64,000 bases of DNA, from positions 248,001-312,000 of the forward strand of contig NZ_WMCD01000004.1 in assembly GCF_010994275.1 (NCBI RefSeq), read 5' to 3'. Shown one piece after another: positions 52,602 to 61,757 of this stretch. The position numbers were made by a program, and so were the translations under genes. Under the pieces are notes generated by a model. That model made no database searches. It had not been told where the DNA came from and saw nothing but the letters and a program-made list of their open reading frames with translations. Each line of letters begins with the position of its first letter. Position 1 is the stretch's first letter. The DNA is from Cyclobacterium jeungdonense (lineage in GTDB: Bacteria; Bacteroidota; Bacteroidia; Cytophagales; Cyclobacteriaceae).

Positions 52602-52649
52602 AATGCTAATTTTGTTTACTATTTAAAATTTATTTGATATTTAGCATTA
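52601..52649 (-). promoter_or_regulatory. Inverted repeat over the start of the DUF4397 gene
   Basis: Perfect 9-base arms TAATGCTAA (52601-52609) and TTAGCATTA (52641-52649), 31 bases apart. In the transcript the arm reaches the first base of the start codon. It could be an operator pair or a leader stem that hides the start. Confidence 0.4.
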
Positions 52650-52961
52650 CAAAAACAATCTCCATGCCAAAAATCGCTGTTGGAGGTGTTGACCTATCGC
52701 ATGGTAGTATCATCTGCACGAATGCTTTTCGGAATTTTCTTTAAGACTTTTATCAAAAAATAGCCCAAACTGGTTGAGCCGCTTAAATTACAAGTAAAGC
52801 TCCTATGAATCGGGCTGTTGGCCCATTTTTAATCAACCGAATGGAAATCCTTCAGTGTGGAGGTTTGGTTTTGAAAGCCAGATTAATCTGCTTTAAGCAG
52901 AACTATTTTTTTTTCTTCTCAGTTGTATGTGTTGATTAACCAAAATAAAAATTAAATTATT
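52602..52961. other. 360-base intergenic region with two terminator-like hairpins
   Basis: Apart from the inverted repeat next to the DUF4397 start, the plus strand holds GGGC-TGTTG-GCCC followed by ATTTTT (52812-52830), and CTGCTTTAAGCAG followed by AACTA and a long T run (52888-52919). No plus-strand gene precedes them, so they may end a small RNA or act in the leader of the gene at 52962. No ORF. Confidence 0.45.
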
Positions 52962-53162
52962 ATGGATATTACTAAGAAAGCTAAAGGAGAATTAGAAGAT
53001 CGTCTTGAAAAAATTGAAGATTTTATCGCTTCGAAAGGAATCGGTTCTACCTATCTTAAAAAAGCACAGAAAACGCAGCGAGATGTCAACCTTGCACTTG
53101 TTTTATTGGGAATTGTTACCATTTCCGGACTTGCCTTCTGGATGAACAGCAACGATAAATAA
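52962..53162 (+). CDS. Small membrane protein, unknown function
   Basis: A 66-residue protein: residues 1-40 are a charged amphipathic helix (KKAKGELEDRLEKIEDFIASKG), residues 44-60 a single membrane helix (ALVLLGIVTISGLAFWM), ending NSNDK. No named family was recognised. A coding gene is supported by its start MDITKKAK, its regular composition and the absence of another use for the region. It stands alone on the plus strand between minus-strand genes. A regulatory or stress-related membrane peptide is possible. Confidence 0.65.
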   Translation: MDITKKAKGELEDRLEKIEDFIASKGIGSTYLKKAQKTQRDVNLALVLLGIVTISGLAFWMNSNDK

Positions 53163-53282
53163 GATTGAATGATTAAACCGCTACGCTTTTTTCGATAATC
53201 AAATCCAGGATTCTACTCATCAATTTTTGTAGAAGGATTTGTTTATTGAAGCGTAGTGTTTCATCCCAAATTTTCCCTATTT

Positions 53283-56084
53283 TTATTTTTTGAACTGTTT
53301 GATAATCTGGATGATGACCAATGGCAAAAAGCTGGTCACAGCAATAAGTCCCCATAGCCTTCCCTCCATTTCCTGAAAAGATAGAATTTCACTAACCTGA
53401 GGAATAAAAAAAGCCAGAGCCAATAAACTTAAACACAAACCAAGCGCCATCCAGATGTACTTATTCCGGGTAACCTGATTATTAAACATATTTTCTTTTG
53501 CTTCTCTCATATTGAATACATGCAATAATTGGGCGAACGCAAGGCTGAAAAAGGCCACGTTATTTGTGATCTCTTCAGGCTCTTCCCATACAAAATGAGC
53601 GAAGAAATAGGCTCCAGAGATGCAAAGGGTTAATACCAGCCCATACACGGCAATTTGTATCCAGTTTTCCCGGGTCAAAAGAGGTTCTTTGGGATCTTTT
53701 GGGGGAAGTTTCATTATACCCGCGTTACCTTCACCGACTCCTAAGGCCAAAGCGGGAAATACATCCGATAGAAGATTAAGAAAAAGTAACTGAAGGGGTA
53801 GGAGCGGTAAAGAAAAAAGGCTGAAACTGACCAAGGCAATGATCAGGATTTCACTGAGATGATAAGACAATTGGTACATGATAAATTTCCGAATATTGCC
53901 AAAAATGATGCGGCCCTGCTCTATTGCCTTAACGATGGATCCAAAAGCATCGTCCTTTAGCACCATATCTGAAACCTCTTGTGCCACCTGGGTGCCTCTT
54001 TTACCCATTGCGATTCCAATATTAGCCTTTTTTAATGCCGGGGCATCATTGATTCCGTCCCCGGTCATGCCTACTATCTCGCCCTTATCTTGAAAATATT
54101 TTATTAGGTTTAGTTTTTGAGAAGGATCCACCCTTGAAAAAATACGGATCGCCGAGAGGAATTCGCTATCCGCTTCTTCCAATTTATTATTTAGATTTTT
54201 CCCTGACATGGTCAAGGACTCCTCTTTGCCTTCTTCATTAATCAAACGAACCTGCTCCCCCACGTTTCTGGCTGTTCCAGGGTGGTCGCCTGTTACCATT
54301 ACCACCCGGATACCTGCTTCTTTGCAGGTGTCCATGGCCTTTGCTACCTCTATTCGGGGCGGATCGATAAAACCGACCAGGCCAATAAAAATCATTTCCT
54401 GTAAAAAATCTTCCGCTTCCTTTCCTTCAGGTAACTGATCCAACTCCTTATAGGCAATGGCCAACACCCTCAAACCTTCATCAGCTAGCTCATCGTTTTT
54501 TTGGTACCAAAAATCTTTTTCTTCTTCGGAAAAGGATTTTACCTTCCCCTCGATCAAAATTTTTTGAGAACGTCCTATAAGTGCGTGCGCAGCCCCTTTC
54601 CCGGCCACATAGTGCGAGTCCTCGTCTTTGTAAACCGCACCCATGACCATGGCTTCGGAATCAAAGGGATCGTGTAACTCTCTTTGCAACTTCCGCAGTT
54701 TTTCGAATTGAGGAGCGTCAAATTTTTTAGAAAAGTGGAGCAAGGCTATTTCCAAAGGGTCGCCCTCACCGACTCCACTTTCCTGCTCATCCGACTCGTC
54801 CTCCGTTTGATCGTTGATAGGAACGGAAGTGCCCCCATTATTTTGCAAAGATTCGTTGGAATGAACCCTGGCATCGGTAACTTCCTCTAATAGACTGGCA
54901 TCGTTGGCCAGGACCGCCACTTTAAACGCCTGTTGGAAATTCTCATTCCCACCAGAATCCTCCGACCCACTTAATTTCACCTTGCCATTTTCTGACCAGT
55001 CAAACTCTAAGCGCTTTTCTCCCGGAAATACAAAGGTGTTGACAGTGAGTTGGTTTTTTGTGAGGGTACCGGTTTTATCTGTAAAGATGAGGGTAGTTTC
55101 CCCTAACGTCTCTACTGCTTCCAGTTTTTTTACGATGACGTTCTTTTTAGCCAATTGTAGCATCCCACGAGCCAGGGCAATACTGGCCACAATGGGCAGA
55201 CCCTCCGGAATGGCTGCAATGGTCCATGCGATCGAGGTTTGGACGAGCTCGTAGATTTCCGTTCCTGTCAACCAGCCTACAATCAAAAAAGCCATTGCCA
55301 GCCCAAGTGTTACGTATATCAGATTTTTCGTCAACCGGGTTAATTTTTTGTTGAGTGGAGTGCTGTCTTTTTCTTGCTCCCCTACAAGTGCTGAAATATT
55401 TCCCAACTCCGTCTGCATTCCGGTCCCATAAACCACCATTTTCCCGGTACCCGTTGTCACGGCCGTGCCTTTGTACAAAATGTTATTTCGGTCGGCTACC
55501 TGTTTTTCTGCGTTAGCCTTATCCGGGCTTTTGGTAACAGGTACCGACTCACCTGTGAGAGGAGATTCATCCAGCCCCAGTTCATTAGCAGTTACTAACC
55601 TTCCATCCGCAGGCACAAGATCTCCGGATTCCACCAATACGATATCACCAGGGACAATGCCTTCCGCATCTATCGTTGCTTTTCGTCCATTTCGAAGTAC
55701 CTGGGCCGTGATTTTGTCCATATCCTTCAATGCTTCCATGGACTTTTGCGCCTTGAATTCCATCCAGAAGCCAATGAATGTGTTGACCAGTAACACTACT
55801 AAAATAGCAATTCCCTCTGCTACGTCACCAAAAATAAAGGCGAGTGAAGCCGCCGCTGAAAGGAGGTAGATGACAGGGTTATTAATTTGAGATATAAAAA
55901 TGTGCCAAATGCTTTCTTTCTCTTGATCTTCCAGGATGTTTCGTCCATATTTTTTTTTCCTTTTTTCTACTTCCTCATCAGATAGCCCCATTTCAGGATC
56001 TACCTCCCATACATCCAGGACTTCCTCTACCGATTGAAGATAATAATCCTTTTCTTTACTGCCAGATTCTAAAGCCTTTTCCAT
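53283..56084 (-). CDS. P2-type cation-transporting ATPase (Ca2+/Mg2+/Na+ type)
   Basis: A 933-residue P-type ATPase. An N-terminal cation-ATPase domain is followed by helices M1-M2 (about 66-106), actuator domain with TGES (178-181), M3-M4 with the ion-site IPEGLP (292-297), and the phosphorylated Asp in DKTGT (336-340). The nucleotide domain contains an acidic insertion (about 385-435, including TEDESDEQESGVGEGDP). MTGDGINDAPAL is the hinge, and six C-terminal helices follow. IPEGLP points to Ca2+- or Na+-type pumps; the ion is unproven. It follows GH65 by 46 bases on the same strand. Confidence 0.94.
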   Translation of the reverse strand: MEKALESGSKEKDYYLQSVEEVLDVWEVDPEMGLSDEEVEKRKKKYGRNILEDQEKESIWHIFISQINNPVIYLLSAAASLAFIFGDVAEGIAILVVLLVNTFIGFWMEFKAQKSMEALKDMDKITAQVLRNGRKATIDAEGIVPGDIVLVESGDLVPADGRLVTANELGLDESPLTGESVPVTKSPDKANAEKQVADRNNILYKGTAVTTGTGKMVVYGTGMQTELGNISALVGEQEKDSTPLNKKLTRLTKNLIYVTLGLAMAFLIVGWLTGTEIYELVQTSIAWTIAAIPEGLPIVASIALARGMLQLAKKNVIVKKLEAVETLGETTLIFTDKTGTLTKNQLTVNTFVFPGEKRLEFDWSENGKVKLSGSEDSGGNENFQQAFKVAVLANDASLLEEVTDARVHSNESLQNNGGTSVPINDQTEDESDEQESGVGEGDPLEIALLHFSKKFDAPQFEKLRKLQRELHDPFDSEAMVMGAVYKDEDSHYVAGKGAAHALIGRSQKILIEGKVKSFSEEEKDFWYQKNDELADEGLRVLAIAYKELDQLPEGKEAEDFLQEMIFIGLVGFIDPPRIEVAKAMDTCKEAGIRVVMVTGDHPGTARNVGEQVRLINEEGKEESLTMSGKNLNNKLEEADSEFLSAIRIFSRVDPSQKLNLIKYFQDKGEIVGMTGDGINDAPALKKANIGIAMGKRGTQVAQEVSDMVLKDDAFGSIVKAIEQGRIIFGNIRKFIMYQLSYHLSEILIIALVSFSLFSLPLLPLQLLFLNLLSDVFPALALGVGEGNAGIMKLPPKDPKEPLLTRENWIQIAVYGLVLTLCISGAYFFAHFVWEEPEEITNNVAFFSLAFAQLLHVFNMREAKENMFNNQVTRNKYIWMALGLCLSLLALAFFIPQVSEILSFQEMEGRLWGLIAVTSFLPLVIIQIIKQFKK

Positions 56085-56130
56085 ATGCCGTAACCCTTGT
56101 TATTGGTTGGTGGTGTTTGTGTAAAAATCA

Positions 56131-58527
56131 TTAGTTAAGTAAAAATTCCCTTACTTCGCCAAGCTTAAACTCGAATATTTTGCCTTTAACACCTATTTTC
56201 ACTTCGTTTTTCCATCCGGTTTCAAAAGTTATGGTTAATTTTTTGTCATCAAGTGAAACGGCAATCCAATGGCGTCTGTATTGAACTCTTAAAGAAATCT
56301 TTTTAAGATGATCCAACATCGGAGGATCTATCCACAAGGCTTCCTCTCCTACTTCCAGCCCAAGGAAAGCCCTTTGGACCAGGTCCAGGGATCCAGCCAT
56401 GGCTCCTAAATGAATGCCTTCCGGAGTAGTCCCGCCCTGGATGTCCTCAAAATCACTGATTAGTACCGTCTCAAAATTATCCCATGACTGTTGCTGATCG
56501 TATTTTAATAAAATCCAGGAAAACACCACCCTGCTCAAGGTGGATCCGTGAGAGGTCCGCTCTCTGTAATAAGCGATGCTTTTTGAAACCATCTCTTCCG
56601 AATATTCGATTCCAAGGTTTTTGAAAATACGCTGAATTTCTGTTTTCGTAAACAGGTAGAAAAGCATCAACACATCGGCTTGCTTGCTGGCCTTATACCG
56701 GTTCGGGCTGTCTCCTTCATTTTCTAACACACGGTCCAACCGGTGAATATTTTCGTACTTATTTCGATATTCTTCCCAGGGAAACTCGTCCAGCTTTTCG
56801 TACCCTTCGAATTGGGCAATTATATCCTCTTCGATGAAGGGAACGTACATTTTTGTACTAATATCCTGCCACAATTCCAGGTCTGTCTCCTGGATGTGGA
56901 GCTCCTTCATCAACTCTCTACGCCTGCTTTTCTCAATAATTTCCACGATATGAAGTGCCTTTTGCATAACCCATGCCGCCATCACGTTCGTATAGGCATT
57001 GTTATTTAATCCAAGTTGGTCGGAGTCTGGATAAGATGTGTGGTATTCGTCCGGGCCCACAACCCCGTGAATTTCATACCGGTCCTTTTCTTCGTTATAG
57101 CTGGTCATACTTTCCCAAAACTGGGCGATGCTCAAAAACATTTCCGCTCCGAAATAGGAGAGAAATTGTTGATCTTCAGTCGTGAGGTAATAATTCCAAA
57201 TATTGTATGCAATGGCTGAGTTGATATGCCGCTGCAGGTGGGTATTGTCAGGAATCCAATTTCCTGACTGGGGATTCAAATGAACTACCTGTGTTTCTTC
57301 ACGGCCGTTGCTCCCACTTTGCCAGGGATACATGGCTCCCTTTTTCCCATCTTCCTTCGCAGCAAACCTGGCCTCCTCGATGCGGTAATATCGGTACATG
57401 AGCAAGCTCCTGGTAAGATCCGGAAACCGCAGATTTAAAAATGGAAAAATATACAGCTCATCCCAAAAGATATGACCCCGGTACCCCTCTCCGTGAAGTC
57501 CTCTGGATGGCACGCCCACATCCATTCCGATGATATTGGTGGATACCGTCTGGAGCAAATGGAAAATATGCAGACGGAGCAGCTGTTGGTTGCTATCTCC
57601 ATTGATGATTCCTATATCTGCTCTATTCCATAAGGTCTTTAGTGCCTCCTCATGACGAAAACTAATCTCTTCAAAACGCCCAGCTCGCTTTATGGACTTT
57701 TTTGCCTCTACCCCGGGTTCACTAATTGCCCTATCCCTGCTGGTATAAATACCCACCACCTTTTCCAAGGTATAGGTTTTTCCTTCTTCCAACTCAACCC
57801 GCAACACTTGTTCAATGTATCCTTCCCGCTGGTTGGTGGTAATTACAGGGCTCATTTCACTTTCGTTATGATAAAGGGAGGTTCTGGCTGCCTGGGCCAT
57901 GAATATTCTGGATTGTCGGGTACTCACAAATAAAAAAATGGCATTATCATCAATTTTTTCTGTCCCCTGAGGCTCTAAATGCCTGTTTTCCAATTCCCGA
58001 TACCGAGCTACATTGTCATTGATCACGTTTCCATCCAACCCGGAACGGAACTCTATTTTGCCGCTCCAGTTTTCTGGAGTTAATGACCAATGGATGACTG
58101 CTATATGTTTGTCCCGCATGCTCACAATCCGCTTGCTGGTAATGGCTGTTATTCTTCCATCTTCATCTTCTACGCGAAATTCACGCATCAATATCCCGCA
58201 TTTCATATCGAGCCTCTGCCGATAGGCCAGTATCTTTTGGCTATGAAGGTTGAGCCATGCGCCTCCTTCCGCTCTGAAATTGAGGCACAGCCAGTTTGGG
58301 AAGTTGACAAAATCTTCGTTTTCAATCATTTTCCCAGACAACTCGGTCTTGGCCCTATTAAAACCTCCGGCAAGATAGGTGCCCGGGTAATTAACATCAT
58401 CGCTGCGGCTTTCCTCAGCCGCACCCCTGGTAGCGATGTATCCATTGCCTAAGGTGCATAAAGCTTCTCTTAGTTTTTGCTTTTCGGGCTTCCATCCCTC
58501 GTAAACGATGCTAAAATTATCCTTCAT
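56131..58527 (-). CDS. Glycoside hydrolase family 65 disaccharide phosphorylase
   Basis: A 798-residue enzyme with the GH65 order: N-terminal beta-sandwich (about 1-270), (alpha/alpha)6 barrel with FWDELYIFPFL (354-364), catalytic acid E494 in GVVGPDEYH (488-496), phosphate-binding SKQADVLML (around 600) and a short C-terminal beta domain. Such enzymes split maltose, trehalose, kojibiose or nigerose with phosphate, giving glucose and beta-glucose 1-phosphate. The adjoining beta-phosphoglucomutase/trehalose-phosphatase favours a trehalose-related substrate, but specificity cannot be read here. A shared transcript with the aldolase-side genes is likely. Confidence 0.93.
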   Translation of the reverse strand: MKDNFSIVYEGWKPEKQKLREALCTLGNGYIATRGAAEESRSDDVNYPGTYLAGGFNRAKTELSGKMIENEDFVNFPNWLCLNFRAEGGAWLNLHSQKILAYRQRLDMKCGILMREFRVEDEDGRITAITSKRIVSMRDKHIAVIHWSLTPENWSGKIEFRSGLDGNVINDNVARYRELENRHLEPQGTEKIDDNAIFLFVSTRQSRIFMAQAARTSLYHNESEMSPVITTNQREGYIEQVLRVELEEGKTYTLEKVVGIYTSRDRAISEPGVEAKKSIKRAGRFEEISFRHEEALKTLWNRADIGIINGDSNQQLLRLHIFHLLQTVSTNIIGMDVGVPSRGLHGEGYRGHIFWDELYIFPFLNLRFPDLTRSLLMYRYYRIEEARFAAKEDGKKGAMYPWQSGSNGREETQVVHLNPQSGNWIPDNTHLQRHINSAIAYNIWNYYLTTEDQQFLSYFGAEMFLSIAQFWESMTSYNEEKDRYEIHGVVGPDEYHTSYPDSDQLGLNNNAYTNVMAAWVMQKALHIVEIIEKSRRRELMKELHIQETDLELWQDISTKMYVPFIEEDIIAQFEGYEKLDEFPWEEYRNKYENIHRLDRVLENEGDSPNRYKASKQADVLMLFYLFTKTEIQRIFKNLGIEYSEEMVSKSIAYYRERTSHGSTLSRVVFSWILLKYDQQQSWDNFETVLISDFEDIQGGTTPEGIHLGAMAGSLDLVQRAFLGLEVGEEALWIDPPMLDHLKKISLRVQYRRHWIAVSLDDKKLTITFETGWKNEVKIGVKGKIFEFKLGEVREFLLN

Positions 58528-58596
58528 ATCCGCTTTTGACCTGGTTTTTTGCTTTGATTTTACATTTCTGGCTCTACCGGTAATTTTCCTTTCCTA

Positions 58597-60147
58597 TCAG
58601 GAGTTACCTTTATCCCAGTTTCCCAACTCCTCTAAAAACCCATATACCTCCCCGGTATCCTTTAACCGGTAATCGGCATAGGTTTTTTGCCCGTGGGAGC
58701 CCACCAAAATACCGGTACCTTTTAAGGCTTTTAGCGCATCTTCATCTGTGATGTCGTCACCAATAAAAATGGGGTGGTTTTGGGCTGCTGCTAAATCTAA
58801 TTCATTAAGCAGCCAATTTAATGCGTGTCCTTTATGCCAATCCAGGTCCGGCTTAAGTTCCAGAATCTTTTTACCCTTCCCTATTTTAAGTCGCTGCTGT
58901 CCATCCAGAACTTCTTCCACTGCATTTTCAACCTCCGCTACCTTTCCTGCTTCCACCTGCCGGTAATGAACAGCGATGGCATATTTCTTCCTTTCCACCT
59001 CACAGCCATCGATCGCTTCAACCCGCTTTTTCAACTTGCTTTCAACCTCGTCCAAAATGGGTAAGATTTCCTTACCTGGCTCGTATTGCATCTCCAGCCC
59101 ATTAGGGCCAGAAATCTCAAAACCATGGCTACCTGCATAAATCAATCTCTGAAGCCCAACTTTTGATTTTAAATCGGCTAAACCACGCCCGCTGATGATC
59201 GCAATGGTAAATTGATCTGACAATTGCTGAATGATTTTCTTTCTGTCAGGGGCTAATTCAGCCGCATTGGGGTCTTCCACGATGGGAGTCAGTGTGCCGT
59301 CGTAATCAAAAAATAACACCGGTCGCTTCCCCTCGATGTCAGTAATAATATCCTGGAAGCTTTCCAGCGCATGGGGAAGTGTCGCCGTTTCCCGGGGTTT
59401 CTTTAGTGTTTCCATAATATTCTCCAATTCGGTAAGTTCATGTACCACGATATCAGCCCCCGCATTACGAAGCGCTTCATCCTCACCATTTCTAGCTACC
59501 CCAACTACCACCGGAAAACCACCTTTTTTACCTGCTTTGATCCCGGCAATGGCATCTTCTATAATTAGGGTACGATCCAAATCAGCATTTAGATCCTCCA
59601 TAGCCTTAATAAACACATCCGGGGCTGGTTTGCCTGGAATCTGCTGCTCCCTGGCTATTTCACCATCTATCCTAATATCAAACCAGCGCAGCATATCAGC
59701 AGCTTCCAAAATCCGCCGACAATTTCGACTCGCTGAAATGACCGCCAATTTTATCCCTTCCTTTTTCCACTTCTTTACCATTTCCAATGTATCCGGAAAA
59801 ACTTCCACCCCCTCCGTCTCCATTAAATCTAAAAAAATATTATTTTTCCGCTTACCCAGACCAACTATTGAATCCACTTCCGGGTCGTCTTCGGGATTGC
59901 CTTCGGTCAGGGCTATTTGGCGGGATTCAAGAAAGGCGCGGACCCCATCATGCCTGGAGACCCCGTCAATATAGCGTTTATAATCCTTCCCAATATCCAA
60001 AGGATCAAAATTCTTACCCTGCACCTTTTCTAAGTATTCGTCAAACATCTGCTTCCAGGCTTTGGCATGGAGTCTGGCACTGTCGGTGATCACACCGTCC
60101 ATGTCCAATATGATCGCCTGTATAGTGGGTGGTACTTTTTTTGACAT
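58597..60147 (-). CDS. Fused beta-phosphoglucomutase / trehalose-6-phosphate phosphatase
   Basis: A 516-residue protein from the ATG at 60147 with two HAD domains. The N-terminal one (about 5-245) has nucleophile DMDGVITD (15-22), GKPAPDVFIKA and IIEDAIAGIKAGKKGG, as in beta-phosphoglucomutase. The second (about 270-510) has LFFDYDGTLTPI (D281 nucleophile), ISGRGLADL, AGSHGFEISGPNG and GDDITDEDALKAL, as in OtsB. The first would turn beta-glucose 1-phosphate from GH65 into glucose 6-phosphate; the second would release phosphate from trehalose 6-phosphate. No OtsA gene is in the window. The gene lies 69 bases before GH65 on the same strand. Confidence 0.92.
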   Translation of the reverse strand: MSKKVPPTIQAIILDMDGVITDSARLHAKAWKQMFDEYLEKVQGKNFDPLDIGKDYKRYIDGVSRHDGVRAFLESRQIALTEGNPEDDPEVDSIVGLGKRKNNIFLDLMETEGVEVFPDTLEMVKKWKKEGIKLAVISASRNCRRILEAADMLRWFDIRIDGEIAREQQIPGKPAPDVFIKAMEDLNADLDRTLIIEDAIAGIKAGKKGGFPVVVGVARNGEDEALRNAGADIVVHELTELENIMETLKKPRETATLPHALESFQDIITDIEGKRPVLFFDYDGTLTPIVEDPNAAELAPDRKKIIQQLSDQFTIAIISGRGLADLKSKVGLQRLIYAGSHGFEISGPNGLEMQYEPGKEILPILDEVESKLKKRVEAIDGCEVERKKYAIAVHYRQVEAGKVAEVENAVEEVLDGQQRLKIGKGKKILELKPDLDWHKGHALNWLLNELDLAAAQNHPIFIGDDITDEDALKALKGTGILVGSHGQKTYADYRLKDTGEVYGFLEELGNWDKGNS

Positions 60148-60183
60148 CAATTTTTCGGATTAGTTATTAGGTAAGGTTTTGGG

Positions 60184-60211
60184 CAAAAATAAAATTATTC
60201 TAAAATACCAA
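60184..60211 (-). promoter_or_regulatory. Possible promoter for the HAD-fusion/GH65 genes
   Basis: On the minus strand TTG (60211-60209), a 17-base spacer, TATTTTTG (60191-60184). The leader to the ATG at 60147 would be about 30 bases. Confidence 0.5.
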
Positions 60212-60269
60212 TAAGGACAATCTTTATGAAGATATTCTTCACACCTCATCAAAAATTATTGGAATAAAA

Positions 60270-61334
60270 TCAGGCAACGTCTATTTCTTTGCTTAAATAC
60301 ACATCCTGAATGGTGTTTAGCAATTCCACACCTTTATCCATGGGGCGCTGGAAAGCCTTTCTACCCATAATCAGGCCCATGCCGCCGGCACGCTTGTTAA
60401 CGACTGCTGTTTTAACAGCCTCCTGCAGGTCATCTTCCCCAGATGAAGCTCCACCAGAATTGATGAGACCAATTCTACCCATGTAACAATTGGCTACCTG
60501 ATAGCGGCACAAATCAATGGGATGGCTACTGCTCAGTTTATCATACATATCGGGGTGAGATTTCCCAAAATTAATACTTGTAAATCCCCCATTGTGGGTG
60601 GGGAGTTTTTGCTTGATGATATCTGCTTGCAAGGTGACCCCCAAGTGGTTGGCCTGTCCGGTCAGGTCTGCTGCGGTTTCGTAATTCTTACCGTCCTTTT
60701 TAAAACCACTGTTCCGGGTATAGCACCACAATATGGTAGCCATACCCAGTTCATGGGCTCTTTCAAAGGCCTCCGATACTTCAATGATTTGCCGGTTAGA
60801 GCCCTCAGATCCGAAATAAATGGTTGCTCCCACAGCTGCTGCCCCTAGGTTCCAGGCATTCTCTACCGAGCCAAACATGATTTGCTCGTGTTTGTTAGGG
60901 TATGTCAGCAATTCATTATGGTTTATTTTAGCAACAAAGGGAATCTTATGGGCGTATTTCCTTGCGATCATCCCTAGCGTTCCCATCGTAGTAGCTACCC
61001 CATTGCAACCAGCCTCCATGGCAAGCCGGATGATGTTTTCGGGGTCAAAATACACCGGGTTTGGAGCGAAGGCACTTCCTGCGGAATGTTCAATGCCCTG
61101 GTCGACGGGAAGAATGGAAAGGTAACCACTGCCTGCCAATCTTCCATGGTTAAACAGGCCAGCCAAATTGCGCAGCACCTGCGGGCTCCGGTTACTGTTT
61201 ACAAAAATTTCATCAACAAAATCAGCGGAAGGAAGGTGCAACAATTTTTTATCAAAGGTCTTACTCTGGTGACCTAAATAATATTCCTCATCCTTACCTA
61301 GCAATTCTTTTATCCGTTCAAATCCAGTGTTCAT
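60270..61334 (-). CDS. fbaB: Class I fructose-bisphosphate aldolase (DhnA/FbaB type)
   Basis: A 354-residue aldolase. Family segments: [33 protein letters not shown] (candidate active-site region), [14 protein letters not shown], and [46 protein letters not shown] near the end. It cleaves or forms fructose 1,6-bisphosphate through a Schiff base, independent of metal. Next to the disaccharide phosphorylase module it would help route glucose 6-phosphate carbon. It has its own 100-base-plus leader region. Confidence 0.92.
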   Translation of the reverse strand: MNTGFERIKELLGKDEEYYLGHQSKTFDKKLLHLPSADFVDEIFVNSNRSPQVLRNLAGLFNHGRLAGSGYLSILPVDQGIEHSAGSAFAPNPVYFDPENIIRLAMEAGCNGVATTMGTLGMIARKYAHKIPFVAKINHNELLTYPNKHEQIMFGSVENAWNLGAAAVGATIYFGSEGSNRQIIEVSEAFERAHELGMATILWCYTRNSGFKKDGKNYETAADLTGQANHLGVTLQADIIKQKLPTHNGGFTSINFGKSHPDMYDKLSSSHPIDLCRYQVANCYMGRIGLINSGGASSGEDDLQEAVKTAVVNKRAGGMGLIMGRKAFQRPMDKGVELLNTIQDVYLSKEIDVA

Positions 61335-61757
61335 TTTTTTATGGGTATCGTTGTAAAATGGGAGAAGATTACTGACAGATCAAATTAGTAACCTGATTTC
61401 GTTCTAGTTAACGCACATTTATTATACCAAAATCAATGAAATGAAGCCTTTTCGAGTCAAAAATGAAAAATTCCTTGAAAAATCTGGCATTTGCCCCTAA
61501 TCCGGCAAAAGTAAGAAGCTGCACGCATTTTTGCCCCATTCAGGCAACGGGAGCATTCCGTTTCGGATAAAAAATCGGAGGAGGGCTGTAAGGAGGAGGC
61601 CTGTAAGAGGGTTGCCAAATGCATGAAATATCACACACTTACTGAGCTCCTCCGAACTACAGCTCCTTTTTTCGATGGGCTCCACTCATTGCTGGGATGT
61701 TCTGCTTGTTCAAACTACACCCGTTTTTTGAGTAGGATTTAGGAATCGGTAAACCAG
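61335..61757. other. 423-base intergenic region with a structured segment
   Basis: No ORF longer than a shadow. The part at 61569-61667 can fold on the minus strand (described as a separate feature). The stretch 61380-61480 next to the aldolase start is AT-rich without a clear promoter box. Confidence 0.45.
61569..61667 (-). ncRNA. Candidate structured RNA or terminator/antiterminator
   Basis: On the minus strand TCGGAGGAG (61655-61647) can pair with CTCCTCCGA (61583-61575), which is followed directly by TTTTTT, a terminator shape with a large inner loop. A second CTCCTCC (61598-61592) lies just before, because TTACAGGCCTCCTCC and TTACAGCCCTCCTCC are tandem 15-base repeats. The single upstream GGAGGAG can pair with only one of the two, giving alternative folds. 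It could be the 3' end of the permease mRNA or a switch before the aldolase gene. Confidence 0.35.

Noticed and set aside
53173..53355. A 60-codon minus-strand frame at the end of the P-type ATPase gene
   Set aside because: It overlaps the ATPase C-terminus in another frame and has no features of a real gene.
59336..59974. A 212-codon plus-strand open frame opposite the beta-phosphoglucomutase/trehalose-phosphatase gene
   Set aside because: It is fully antisense to two well-conserved HAD domains; its serine-rich translation shows no motif. It is a by-product of the codon use of the real gene.
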